DNA of 37,027 nt from Lachnospiraceae bacterium (lineage in GTDB: Bacteria; Bacillota; Clostridia; Lachnospirales; Lachnospiraceae), in contig JAILEN010000009.1 of NCBI GenBank assembly GCA_024687655.1, forward strand, positions 1 to 37,027, in the 5' to 3' direction. The notes under the pieces are model-generated. The model searched no databases, was not told the origin of the DNA, and worked only from the letters and a program-made list of their open reading frames with translations. Both the position numbers and the translations under genes were made by a program. Of the stretch, positions 17,338 to 24,327 are shown in pieces; position 1 is the stretch's first letter; every line of letters starts with the position of its first letter.

Positions 17338-17857
17338 TATTTATAACCCCCTCCCAGGCAAAAACCGCACAACAGGCCGCAAAAATACAGCCGCAAAAAT
17401 GCAGTTTTCCCAAATCTTCATTGATTGTCTGATAATAAGTGATCTTCTTTTCAGTCAGTGTTTTTTGTACATATATTTGGAAATTCTTAAGATGTGATAA
17501 GATCATCCCTGCCCGTATGAGCCTGGCGCCGCCTGCTGCGGCCCCGATAACAAGGGATAAAAAAATGATCGTTAGCATCTGATGATGATCCAGAAAAAGA
17601 GATATCATTGAGAGAGTTTTCAGATCCCCTGCCCCCAGTGCCTTTATTCTAAAGAGCACATATAAAAGAAGGATGGGCCAGGTCAATGATATGATCGCCT
17701 CCGGGACGCCGGAAGCTCCCTTTTCACAGATAGCATATATGAAGCCTGAGGTATATCCTATCAGGATCAGGGTATTGGGAACCCTGGCCTTTTGCAGGTC
17801 AAACACATATGCTGACAAAGACAAAAAAAGCACGTAAACTACATTCGTACACACCAC
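17309..17857 (-). CDS. A24-family prepilin peptidase, first copy (TadV/CpaA-like)
   Basis: A 182-residue membrane protein. The aspartyl pair is Asp20 in FDLQKARVPN and Asp78 in the GxGD motif (ALGAGDLKTL). It has about four to five helices and a longer, partly soluble C-terminal half with cysteines (HFCGCIFAACCAVF). It would cleave Flp1 and pseudopilin leaders. The frame begins with GTG at 17857, close after AGAGGTG; start choice is uncertain because the spacing is short. First gene of the Tad operon, with a promoter at 17910-17939 and a leader hairpin at 17868-17898. It overlaps tadZ by 29 bases. Confidence 0.85.
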   Translation of the reverse strand: MVCTNVVYVLFLSLSAYVFDLQKARVPNTLILIGYTSGFIYAICEKGASGVPEAIISLTWPILLLYVLFRIKALGAGDLKTLSMISLFLDHHQMLTIIFLSLVIGAAAGGARLIRAGMILSHLKNFQIYVQKTLTEKKITYYQTINEDLGKLHFCGCIFAACCAVFAWEGVINNGAFQGIGM

Positions 17858-17867
17858 CTCTTTCTGC

Positions 17868-17898
17868 GTCGGGAGATCATCTCGATCTGCTCCCCGAC
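17868..17898 (-). promoter_or_regulatory. 5'-end hairpin of the Tad operon transcript
   Basis: The minus-strand arms GTCGGGGAG and CTCCCGAC can pair over about 8 bp with one bulge. The predicted start of transcription is near 17903, so the hairpin would sit at the very 5' end, just before the ribosome site. No U-run follows, so it is not a terminator. Confidence 0.4.
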
Positions 17899-17909
17899 AG
17901 GCAATGCAA

Positions 17910-17939
17910 ATTATAGTTTCGTGCCCGCGGAATTGTCTA
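17910..17939 (-). promoter_or_regulatory. Tad operon promoter (sigma-A type)
   Basis: TAGACA (17939-17934), an 18-base spacer and a perfect TATAAT (17915-17910) on the minus strand. Only one mismatch from consensus in total. Confidence 0.65.
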
Positions 17940-17945
17940 TTGTCG

Positions 17946-17971
17946 TTTTGTGCAAACCGCTCTTTTGTGCA
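17946..17971. promoter_or_regulatory. Direct repeat upstream of the Tad promoter
   Basis: TTTTGTGCA occurs at 17946-17954 and again at 17963-17971, 17 bases apart start to start and just upstream of the -35 box. This is the place and spacing expected for an activator site. The rest of this 148-base gap holds only a 14-bp A/T palindrome (17985-17998) just after fliS. Confidence 0.4.
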
Positions 17972-18005
17972 TCCTATATAAAGATAAAAAATTTTTTACA
18001 GCATA

Positions 18006-18518
18006 TTATACAAAGAATCCCCTGTTTCTGTCAGAATATACCATTTCGTTCACATCGTTTCTGCCATAGGTATATCCGGCATGGACCTTCTGGGAGTGAC
18101 CCATGACAGGTGGAGCCTCATCTTTTTTGGAGATCTCTCTGAAGGAGTCTCCTATCTGATCCATGATCTTAATGGTATTGTCGATCTCAGTCACATCCAG
18201 AGAATAAACTGCCCGCGCCAGAGCCCGCTCGCAAAAATCATAAAGAGCATAGAGGTTCTTTGCGATATCGTATTTGAAATCAAGGGCATTTTTCAGATGA
18301 CGCAATACCTGGGATGCCTGATGAAGGGCATGGGTATATTCCCGGATGCTCTTTTCATTACGCCCCTGTCTAAGGGCGCTCTTTGCTTCATCCGTATAGC
18401 AGGAATATATGTCGAACAACACCACGATTATACCCGTGGCGTTACCCGTTGTGATCCTGTTGGTAAAACAGGATATCTCTTCCCTTGTCATTCCATTTTC
18501 CTGAATAGTAAACTTCAC
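18006..18518 (-). CDS. fliS: FliS-like flagellin export chaperone
   Basis: A 170-residue helical protein. The stretch from about 15 to 125 follows FliS: ITTGNATGIIVVLFDIYSCY corresponds to the 'P-E-L-I-x-M-L-Y-D' helix, followed by RQGRNEKS, then AKNLYALYDFCERAL, almost identical to the conserved FliS helix. FliS binds the C-terminus of flagellin in the cytoplasm and prevents early polymerisation. The tail beyond about 128 is a polar extension of 40 residues not usual for FliS (about 125-135 residues). The start is GTG at 18518 with GGAGG 6-7 bases upstream. It lies 25 bases after flagellin and is surely cotranscribed with it. Confidence 0.85.
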   Translation of the reverse strand: MKFTIQENGMTREEISCFTNRITTGNATGIIVVLFDIYSCYTDEAKSALRQGRNEKSIREYTHALHQASQVLRHLKNALDFKYDIAKNLYALYDFCERALARAVYSLDVTEIDNTIKIMDQIGDSFREISKKDEAPPVMGHSQKVHAGYTYGRNDVNEMVYSDRNRGFFV

Positions 18519-18543
18519 AGTTTCCCTCCAAAAAGATCAGACA

Positions 18544-19980
18544 TTATCCTATAAGCTGAAGCGCCATCTGAGGCAGCTCGTTTGCCTGAGAAAGAGCCGA
18601 GGTGGCTGCCTGGGATAATACGTTATATCTGGTATACTCAGTCATCTCAAGAGCCATGTCCACGTCCTTAAGTCTGGAGATGGCTGACTCCATATTCTCA
18701 CTGGTCTGGTCAAGAGACTTGATCGCATAGTCCAGGCGGTTTGTATATGCACCCAGAGAAGAACGGGTCTCGCTGATATAGGCGATGGCCTTGTCTGCCT
18801 GGTCGATGGCAACGGAAGCACCGCTTATGGTGGTAACATCCATATCATCGATGTAGAGGTTTTCCGTATCCGTTGAAGGGATGATAACTCTCATCTGCTG
18901 ACCCTCGTTGGATCCGATCTGCAGATCCATGGGGCCGATGTCGGTAACTTCCACATTTATTACCCCATCATATTGTCCCTTTGTATGATCGTCGGGATCG
19001 ATCCATGCATCTTTTTCATATCCGGCATCCAAAAGCATGCTCATCTTAAAGCCGCCAACATCGGTAAAGGTAACCTTGTTGCCTTCCATTGTATAGGTGC
19101 AGGTTGTTCCAAACTGGCTGTCTGCCGTATTATTGACCATGTTGATCACTGCGTTTTTACCATGACAGGGATTCGTATTATTAGTGTAATCCACTGAAGG
19201 AAGGCCAAGAGCAGTCTGCAATTCCGCACTGCTTGCAGCCACCTGAATGGAGGCATCATCTCCGTAAGCTGCAGAATAAAAAGTCAATCCGCTGGCAGAC
19301 TTCTCTATTGTGGCATTACCCATCTCTGCTGCATCTCGCAAAGCTCCTAAAACCTCATCTTCTGTCATACCGGCCTTAAGCTCAGCCCTGGCTCCGTTTA
19401 TATCAACAAACCCGCTGGCAGTTAAGGGATAGGTGGCAGCGGCTGTGGTCTCAATCTTGCCCCTGGTAGCAGCCTTTTGCACCGTAAACTTATAGGGCCC
19501 TGCCTTTACCTCTTCACTGGTCTGGATGCGGCTTACATTGTCAGCATAGCAGCGTGCGCCTACGGAGCCGTCCAAAAGCATCTTTGTATTGAACTCTGTG
19601 GTGGAGGAAATACGATCGATCTCATCCTTAAGATTGGTTATCTCTGCCTGGATGGACTCCCTGTCAGTTTGTGAATTGGTATCGTTGGCAGCCTGAACAG
19701 CCAGCTCTCTCATACGCTGGAGCATGCTGTGAACCTCATTAAGCGCACCATCTGCAGTCTCCAAAACAGAGCTGCCGTCGGAAGCGTTCTGTGAAGCCTG
19801 GGACAGACCGTCGATCTGAGCCTTCATCTTGTTTGAAATTGCCATTCCGGAGGGATCGTCCTTGGAATGATTGATCTTAAATCCTGAAGAAAGCCGCTCC
19901 ATGGATGCAGCCAGCTTTTCCTCTGTACGGAGCAGCTGCTGATTCGTGATAACGGCAGAAATGTTATTATTTATCTTCAT
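18544..19980 (-). CDS. fliC: Flagellin
   Basis: A 478-residue flagellin, the filament subunit exported through the flagellar type III path. The N-terminal D0/D1 part (1-140) contains NISAVITNQQL, LSSGFKIN, DDPSGMAISNKM and LQRMRELAVQAAND, and the C-terminal part (about 385-478) ends in ATSALSQANELPQMALQLIG, the polymerisation helix. Between lies a variable D2-like domain of about 240 residues. Unusually it has three cysteines, C144, C272 and C294, whereas flagellins mostly avoid Cys. Start ATG at 19980 follows AAAGGAG. Driven by a sigma-28-type promoter at 20149-20175 with a long leader (about 160 nt). Confidence 0.97.
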   Translation of the reverse strand: MKINNNISAVITNQQLLRTEEKLAASMERLSSGFKINHSKDDPSGMAISNKMKAQIDGLSQASQNASDGSSVLETADGALNEVHSMLQRMRELAVQAANDTNSQTDRESIQAEITNLKDEIDRISSTTEFNTKMLLDGSVGARCYADNVSRIQTSEEVKAGPYKFTVQKAATRGKIETTAAATYPLTASGFVDINGARAELKAGMTEDEVLGALRDAAEMGNATIEKSASGLTFYSAAYGDDASIQVAASSAELQTALGLPSVDYTNNTNPCHGKNAVINMVNNTADSQFGTTCTYTMEGNKVTFTDVGGFKMSMLLDAGYEKDAWIDPDDHTKGQYDGVINVEVTDIGPMDLQIGSNEGQQMRVIIPSTDTENLYIDDMDVTTISGASVAIDQADKAIAYISETRSSLGAYTNRLDYAIKSLDQTSENMESAISRLKDVDMALEMTEYTRYNVLSQAATSALSQANELPQMALQLIG

Positions 19981-19995
19981 GGGTTGTCTCCTTTC

Positions 19996-20078
19996 GAATG
20001 CAACGGAATTACCGCGTTTTCAAAATCAAAAGCTATTGCTTTCGTTCCTTACCTTGTTTCAACAGCATCCTTGCATTC
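19996..20078 (-). promoter_or_regulatory. Long-range complementary arms in the flagellin leader
   Basis: GAATGCAA (minus strand, 20078-20071) and TTGCATTC (20003-19996) are exact complements. Pairing would close a loop of 67 bases and place the stem directly before the AAAGGAG ribosome site. A GC-rich short hairpin lies upstream near 20082-20103. Possible translational control; the pairing itself is unproven. Confidence 0.35.
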
Positions 20079-20148
20079 AACTGCGGCCGCCCGAGCGGGT
20101 CCGCTTTTTTGTAAAGAGACAATCCCTGTCTTTAATCTTACAGTTTAT

Positions 20149-20175
20149 ATATCGGCCATCGGGATGAAAAAATTA
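20149..20175 (-). promoter_or_regulatory. Sigma-28 (FliA/SigD) promoter of flagellin
   Basis: TAAT (20175-20172), a 15-base spacer and GCCGATAT (20156-20149) on the minus strand. The sigma-28 consensus is TAAA-N15-GCCGATAA or GCCGATAT; only one base differs. The -35 box falls on the end of the upstream terminator. Confidence 0.82.
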
Positions 20176-20207
20176 GTGCGGCGGATCAAATTTTGACCTG
20201 CCGCACT
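20167..20207 (-). terminator. Intrinsic terminator after the 983-aa flagellar gene
   Basis: Perfect 8-bp stem AGTGCGGC/GCCGCACT (20207-20200 with 20182-20175), inner imperfect pairing GGTCAAA/TTTGATC, followed by AA and a run of six U on the minus strand. It begins just after the stop of the upstream gene and shares bases with the flagellin -35 box. Confidence 0.85.
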
Positions 20208-20214
20208 GATAAAA

Positions 20215-23166
20215 CTATGAAATGATCTCGCCGAAGCCCTGGATGAATGCTCTCGCCATGGCGTACAGCTTTTTGGTCTGTATCTCTCGTCGCTCTGACG
20301 TAGTTTCATAGTCCGGTCTGTCAGTAAAAATGGAATTTGAGTCCACAGACTCATCCAGCCCTACGGTAAGCCCCACCGGAAAGCCCGCCGCCGATGACAG
20401 CTTATCCGAGAAGTTTTGGAGATTGTCCGAAATGGCATCACGAGCAGCCTCTGTGACCACTCTTATGTGCCCGTCAAACACATCTCCATTCAGCTTAAAG
20501 CTGGCACTCACTGAACCCATTTTGTCCAGATCCAGGGCTATGTCCACCTGGCCCTTGTCCTCATCCTCGCCCCGGACGATCTTTAAGTTCATATTCCCCA
20601 GCTCATCCGCCACCAAAATGGGAACCGCGTACTGCTCTGTTTGCCTGGCTGCATGACCCATGAGAGTAAGCTGCTTCATGGCAATCCTCATGCCCCTGAC
20701 ATCGATACGGCCGGTTTCCTTTTCCACCAGAAAATCACGCATTACATTTTCCGCCGTCTCTGCCAGCTTTTCCTGAGCCTCAGCCATCTCCTCTGGAGTC
20801 TTGGCCGACTCGCCAAAGGCCTCAATGATATCGGCCATCACATCGGAGAGAGCACCCTCGGGATCATCTATATCCAGATCTGAGGTAACCTGGGAAAATG
20901 CCTTGCCCTCCCTGTCATACATGGCCCTGTTCATGAATCTGAAAGCACCGTTTTTATCAGCCATGAATGCTGTCCAGGCCTCCAGGTTGGAAGGCGTCAG
21001 GGGAGCATCCATATCATTTAAAATCTGATATATCCTCTCCTCTGTGGCGACAGCCTGCTGTAACCTGGTCACCTGCTCCTTTGCATATGCCTCATCCAGC
21101 TTTTCGTCGGCAGTCTGATCCATCTCCTCCAGGGCGGATGCAAACTGATCCGGGTTCATATTCATATAGGTGTCTTTACTGTCAAACTGCATCATGAGGT
21201 TGGGGGTCATCTCGTTACCCGCATCCTTCAGGCGGCTGTACATAAAGCCTGCCTCTATCTGCTCGGTGATGGACAGCTTGCCCACGTCCACGGCATTGAT
21301 GCCGCCGAAATCATCATCAACTGTATACTCCCGCCCCTCATTTTTACGGGTGCGTACTGCCGTCATCATATTTCTGAGGGTGGGCTCCATCCCTGCTGCC
21401 ATGAGCTGGCCTATGATGGCTCCGTCTGTTTTTTCCACCTGATGTATCAGGCGGTAGACTCCGATAAAGCTGTCGCGCTGCTCCTCGGTCATCTCTCCTG
21501 TCTGATCCATCTTCCACAAAAACTCGGAAAACTTCTCGGTGGTGGAAACTGCAGGGATCTCCTCCTTAATCTTGTTTACGGTCTCATCCAGCTTTTCCAG
21601 ACTCATATCCAGGGGATTCTCTCCCCGGCGGATAAGCTCAGTCACTACTCCGGGGGTAAGGGAGGACAGGGTCTGCTGCACCTTTTCGTCTGCATACTTC
21701 ATCTGGGTGACGGACTCGGGAGTGATCTCAAGGCTGTTGTAGCCCAGGATCCTCACTGCACGCTCGTTAGCCACATTTTCCTCCATACCAATTTCAGACA
21801 GGATATCGTCCACATTACGGAAAGCCTTTTTAATGGAGTCTCCCAGATCACGGCGAACCTCGGTGGCCATAGTCTCGTATCTGCCTGCTGCCTCGAAAAA
21901 GCGTCTTTCGAAATCATTTCCGGAATCCGGAGTAATGGTTGCATCGTCGTTCATACGGCTTTCCGCCGCATTTTTTCCGGCCTCGAATAAAAGTGATATG
22001 GTAACCGTATCGATCCTGTCAGCAAAATCGCCCAGTATGGAAACGGGCATTTCCCTGACCTCATTTACGGTATCCACTACCCGTCTCACATCCGCTCTCT
22101 GGGTCAGCTGATCCTCGATGAGCCTCAGATCATCCACCAGCCTGGACAGGTCGGAGGTATCCACCTCCACGCCGGCCTTTACCATGGTATAGCTTGCCTC
22201 AAAGGTCATGAGAAGCCTGGCCTCGTTAAGCTGTCTGGCGGCAGTTACATCCGAGGCATCCACAGTCATGCTCTGCACCTCATCATAGAGCTTTCGTGCC
22301 TGGTCGTGCAGGGAATATCCAGGTAAAAGATATGCCTGTCCCGGGGATCTGCCCTCGGTGACAGCATCATCTATGGCCTGAGTCAGCTGCGCCTCGTCCA
22401 GCATCAGGGGCTCGTGGTTTAATCTGTCAAAATAATCTATATTCTCCGGAGTCACGGGGATGTCGTTACCGATGAGCTTTTGCGCCTCTGCGATGAGCTC
22501 ATCCGTCACCTCATAGCCAGCCTCGGTTATCACTCCCTCCACCTGAGTGAGCATGCCCTCCATCTCCGGTGCCCTAAGGTCGATTGCGGACTCCTCATAG
22601 GCCCTTACATCAACCGAAATGTCATCTCTTTTAATGTTTGTGGTAGCCTGCATCCCGCCACCCTGGGAAAACTCTGCAGAAAAAACATTGTCTATGGTGG
22701 GCTCCAGGTCATTTTTCAAAAGATACATCATACCCGATTCCCTGAGCTCACCCAGCTGTGCCGCCTTTGTCATGGCCATGTCGGCTCCACCCCGCTCCAT
22801 CTGAGCGCGGATATCATCTGCCAGGGTCCTGTACTCATCCGCCTCCATATCCATGGGGGAATGATCCTCGTCCTTAAGAAGAGCAAACTCCTCATCGGTC
22901 ATATCCTCGGATGCCAAAACCATCCTGTTTTTAAGTTCTGCCGCAGAAGCGCCTGAGCCGCTGTCTCTCATGGCCTGATCGAAAAGGTCGCCGCCGCTTT
23001 CCAGATCGTCTTTTTGATATGTGGGATTTTTAATGGAAATGCTCCGAAGCTCCGGACTTATGGATCTGTCCGAAGTCTCGCCATTGTCTGTGCTGACACG
23101 AAAATCAGGCCTATGATCGTGCATCATGGCACCGGCCTGGATACTTCTGATATCGTCGATCTGCAT
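20215..23166 (-). CDS. Large FliK-like flagellar repeat protein (DUF6240-like)
   Basis: A 983-residue soluble, acidic, helical protein with no signal peptide or membrane helix. Residues about 847-937 resemble the FliK hook-length-control C-terminal domain: a polar strand region, then DKMGSVSASFKLNGDVFDGHIRVVTEAARDA and a following helix with NLQNFSDKL, the usual 'LG-V-V-L-L-G-V-V... E-AR--L---L--L' pattern. Upstream are at least eight diverged copies of a 16-20 residue motif of the form LxxxGxxxTPxNΦxxΦ (starts near 149, 230, 328, 472, 511, 587, 645, 715). I recall this protein type as DUF6240 from Lachnospiraceae. Promoter at 23309-23335 is of sigma-28 type, and flagellin follows, so a flagellar role is well supported; which step is not. 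GAGGAA precedes the ATG. Confidence 0.72.
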   Translation of the reverse strand: MQIDDIRSIQAGAMMHDHRPDFRVSTDNGETSDRSISPELRSISIKNPTYQKDDLESGGDLFDQAMRDSGSGASAAELKNRMVLASEDMTDEEFALLKDEDHSPMDMEADEYRTLADDIRAQMERGGADMAMTKAAQLGELRESGMMYLLKNDLEPTIDNVFSAEFSQGGGMQATTNIKRDDISVDVRAYEESAIDLRAPEMEGMLTQVEGVITEAGYEVTDELIAEAQKLIGNDIPVTPENIDYFDRLNHEPLMLDEAQLTQAIDDAVTEGRSPGQAYLLPGYSLHDQARKLYDEVQSMTVDASDVTAARQLNEARLLMTFEASYTMVKAGVEVDTSDLSRLVDDLRLIEDQLTQRADVRRVVDTVNEVREMPVSILGDFADRIDTVTISLLFEAGKNAAESRMNDDATITPDSGNDFERRFFEAAGRYETMATEVRRDLGDSIKKAFRNVDDILSEIGMEENVANERAVRILGYNSLEITPESVTQMKYADEKVQQTLSSLTPGVVTELIRRGENPLDMSLEKLDETVNKIKEEIPAVSTTEKFSEFLWKMDQTGEMTEEQRDSFIGVYRLIHQVEKTDGAIIGQLMAAGMEPTLRNMMTAVRTRKNEGREYTVDDDFGGINAVDVGKLSITEQIEAGFMYSRLKDAGNEMTPNLMMQFDSKDTYMNMNPDQFASALEEMDQTADEKLDEAYAKEQVTRLQQAVATEERIYQILNDMDAPLTPSNLEAWTAFMADKNGAFRFMNRAMYDREGKAFSQVTSDLDIDDPEGALSDVMADIIEAFGESAKTPEEMAEAQEKLAETAENVMRDFLVEKETGRIDVRGMRIAMKQLTLMGHAARQTEQYAVPILVADELGNMNLKIVRGEDEDKGQVDIALDLDKMGSVSASFKLNGDVFDGHIRVVTEAARDAISDNLQNFSDKLSSAAGFPVGLTVGLDESVDSNSIFTDRPDYETTSERREIQTKKLYAMARAFIQGFGEIIS

Positions 23167-23179
23167 ATTGTTTCCTCAT

Positions 23180-23280
23180 AAGATTCTTCGCTTCGCTCAG
23201 AATGACAGACGAAAAAATGTCATTCTGAGGGCGTCTGAAGTTGACACTCTTAGCATGCCAACAACTAACCGAAGAATCTT
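23180..23280. repeat. Dispersed-type inverted repeat element in the leader of the 983-aa gene
   Basis: The ends AAGATTCTTCG (23180-23190) and CGAAGAATCTT (23270-23280) are exact inverted copies, and a 12-bp inner pair CTCAGAATGACA/TGTCATTCTGAG (23196-23207, 23218-23229) closes a 10-base loop. The left arm reads through in one piece, while the right arm has about 40 extra bases (23230-23269) between the two halves, as if something was inserted or the repeat decayed. The motif TCATTCTGAG...GAAGAATCT is one I recall as a common short dispersed repeat in bacterial genomes. Confidence 0.6.
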
Positions 23281-23308
23281 CTACCTGAAAATCTACTCTA
23301 CAGTATTC

Positions 23309-23335
23309 ATATCGGTTGAGGAAACACAAAAATTA
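23309..23335 (-). promoter_or_regulatory. Sigma-28-type promoter of the 983-aa flagellar gene
   Basis: TAAT (23335-23332), a 15-base spacer and ACCGATAT (23316-23309) on the minus strand. Geometry and -35 box are the same as at the flagellin promoter; the -10 box differs by one base. Confidence 0.72.
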
Positions 23336-23370
23336 ATGATCAGATGGCATGCTTTTAACCATCTGATCAT
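23328..23370 (-). terminator. Intrinsic terminator after recR
   Basis: Perfect 12-bp stem ATGATCAGATGG/CCATCTGATCAT (23370-23359 with 23347-23336), an 11-base loop, then TAAUUUUUG on the minus strand. It touches the recR stop codon and the following sigma-28-type -35 box. Confidence 0.88.
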
Positions 23371-23966
23371 TATAATTCCGTCCTGCCCTCCAGGGCTCTG
23401 GTAAGAGTCACCTCATCGATGTACTCCAGATCGCCTCCCACCGGCACGCCGCTGGCTATCCTGGTGGTCTTTATCCCCGTGGGCTTGATGAGCTTGCTTA
23501 GATACATGGCTGTGGTCTCCCCCTCGAGAGAAGAATTGGTGGCGATGATCACCTCATCCACCTCGTGCTGCAGCCTCTGCATCAGCTCCGCCAGCTTTAT
23601 ATCCTCCGGCCCTATGCCCTGCATGGGGGAAATGGCGCCATGGAGCACATGATAGACCCCCTCATATTCCCGGGTCTTTTCGTATGCCGCCATGTCACGA
23701 CTGTCCTCCACCACCATTATCATGCGATGGTTCCTCTTGGGATTGGCGCAGATGGGGCAGACCTCATCGTCCGTAAGAGTCTGACACTCCCTGCAATAGC
23801 ATACGTTCTCCCTGGCTGTAACCAGCGCATCAGACAGCCGCTTTACATCGTCCTTTGGCATGTTCATGATGTGAAAGGCCAGTCTCTGGGCTGATTTGCT
23901 ACCTATGCCGGGCAGGGACGACAGCTCTCCTATGAGTCTTCCTATCTCTCGAGAAAAATACTCCAC
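23370..23966 (-). CDS. recR: Recombination mediator RecR
   Basis: A 198-residue RecR, of normal length. The helix-hairpin-helix LSSLPGIGSKSAQRLAFHI is near the N-terminus, the C4 zinc finger CYCRECQTLTDDEVCPIC follows at about 57-74, and the Toprim domain has VVEDSRDMAAYEKT and VYHVLHGAISPMQGIGPEDI. RecR with RecO/RecF loads RecA at single-stranded gaps. The ATG at 23966 lies directly beside the ybaB stop, matching the conserved dnaX-ybaB-recR order. The gene ends with an intrinsic terminator that begins at its stop codon. Confidence 0.97.
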   Translation of the reverse strand: MEYFSREIGRLIGELSSLPGIGSKSAQRLAFHIMNMPKDDVKRLSDALVTARENVCYCRECQTLTDDEVCPICANPKRNHRMIMVVEDSRDMAAYEKTREYEGVYHVLHGAISPMQGIGPEDIKLAELMQRLQHEVDEVIIATNSSLEGETTAMYLSKLIKPTGIKTTRIASGVPVGGDLEYIDEVTLTRALEGRTEL

Positions 23967-24314
23967 TTACATCAGGCCTCCCAAGCCGCCGGTGATCTTG
24001 CCCATGGTCTGCTGGGACAGCTCCTCTATCTGGCGAAGAGCCTCATTGGTGGCTGCCATGATCAGATCCTCCAGCATCTCAGTATCCTCGGGATCCACTG
24101 CCTCGGGATCGATCTCCACCTTGGTGACCTCCTTTTTACCGGATACAGTTACCTTGACCACACCGCCTCCGGCCTGGCCTGTCACTTCCTTGGTCTCCAG
24201 CTCCTTCTGAGACTCCTCCATCTGGCGCTGCATCTTCTGCGCCTGCTTCATCAGATTACCCATGTTGCCGGGCATACCCATGCCGCCCGGAAATCCTCCG
24301 CCTCTTTTTGCCAT
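23967..24314 (-). CDS. YbaB/EbfC nucleoid-associated protein
   Basis: A 115-residue small DNA-binding protein. After a Gly/Met-rich N-terminus (about 20 residues, FPGGMGMPGNMG) come the family helix MKQAQKMQRQMEESQKEL, strand AGGGVVKVTVSGKKEVTKVEIDPE, then EDLIMAATNEALRQIEEL and a Gly-rich tail. These proteins form dimers that bind DNA and shape the nucleoid. AGGAGG stands just upstream of the ATG. Lies between dnaX and recR as in most bacteria. Confidence 0.96.
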   Translation of the reverse strand: MAKRGGGFPGGMGMPGNMGNLMKQAQKMQRQMEESQKELETKEVTGQAGGGVVKVTVSGKKEVTKVEIDPEAVDPEDTEMLEDLIMAATNEALRQIEELSQQTMGKITGGLGGLM

Positions 24315-24327
24315 TTTTTCCTCCTGA

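Noticed and set aside
17858-17945. Cyclic-di-GMP riboswitch before the Tad operon
   Set aside because: The leader is only about 45 nt after the predicted start, and the conserved GEMM core is not present; only a simple hairpin is seen.
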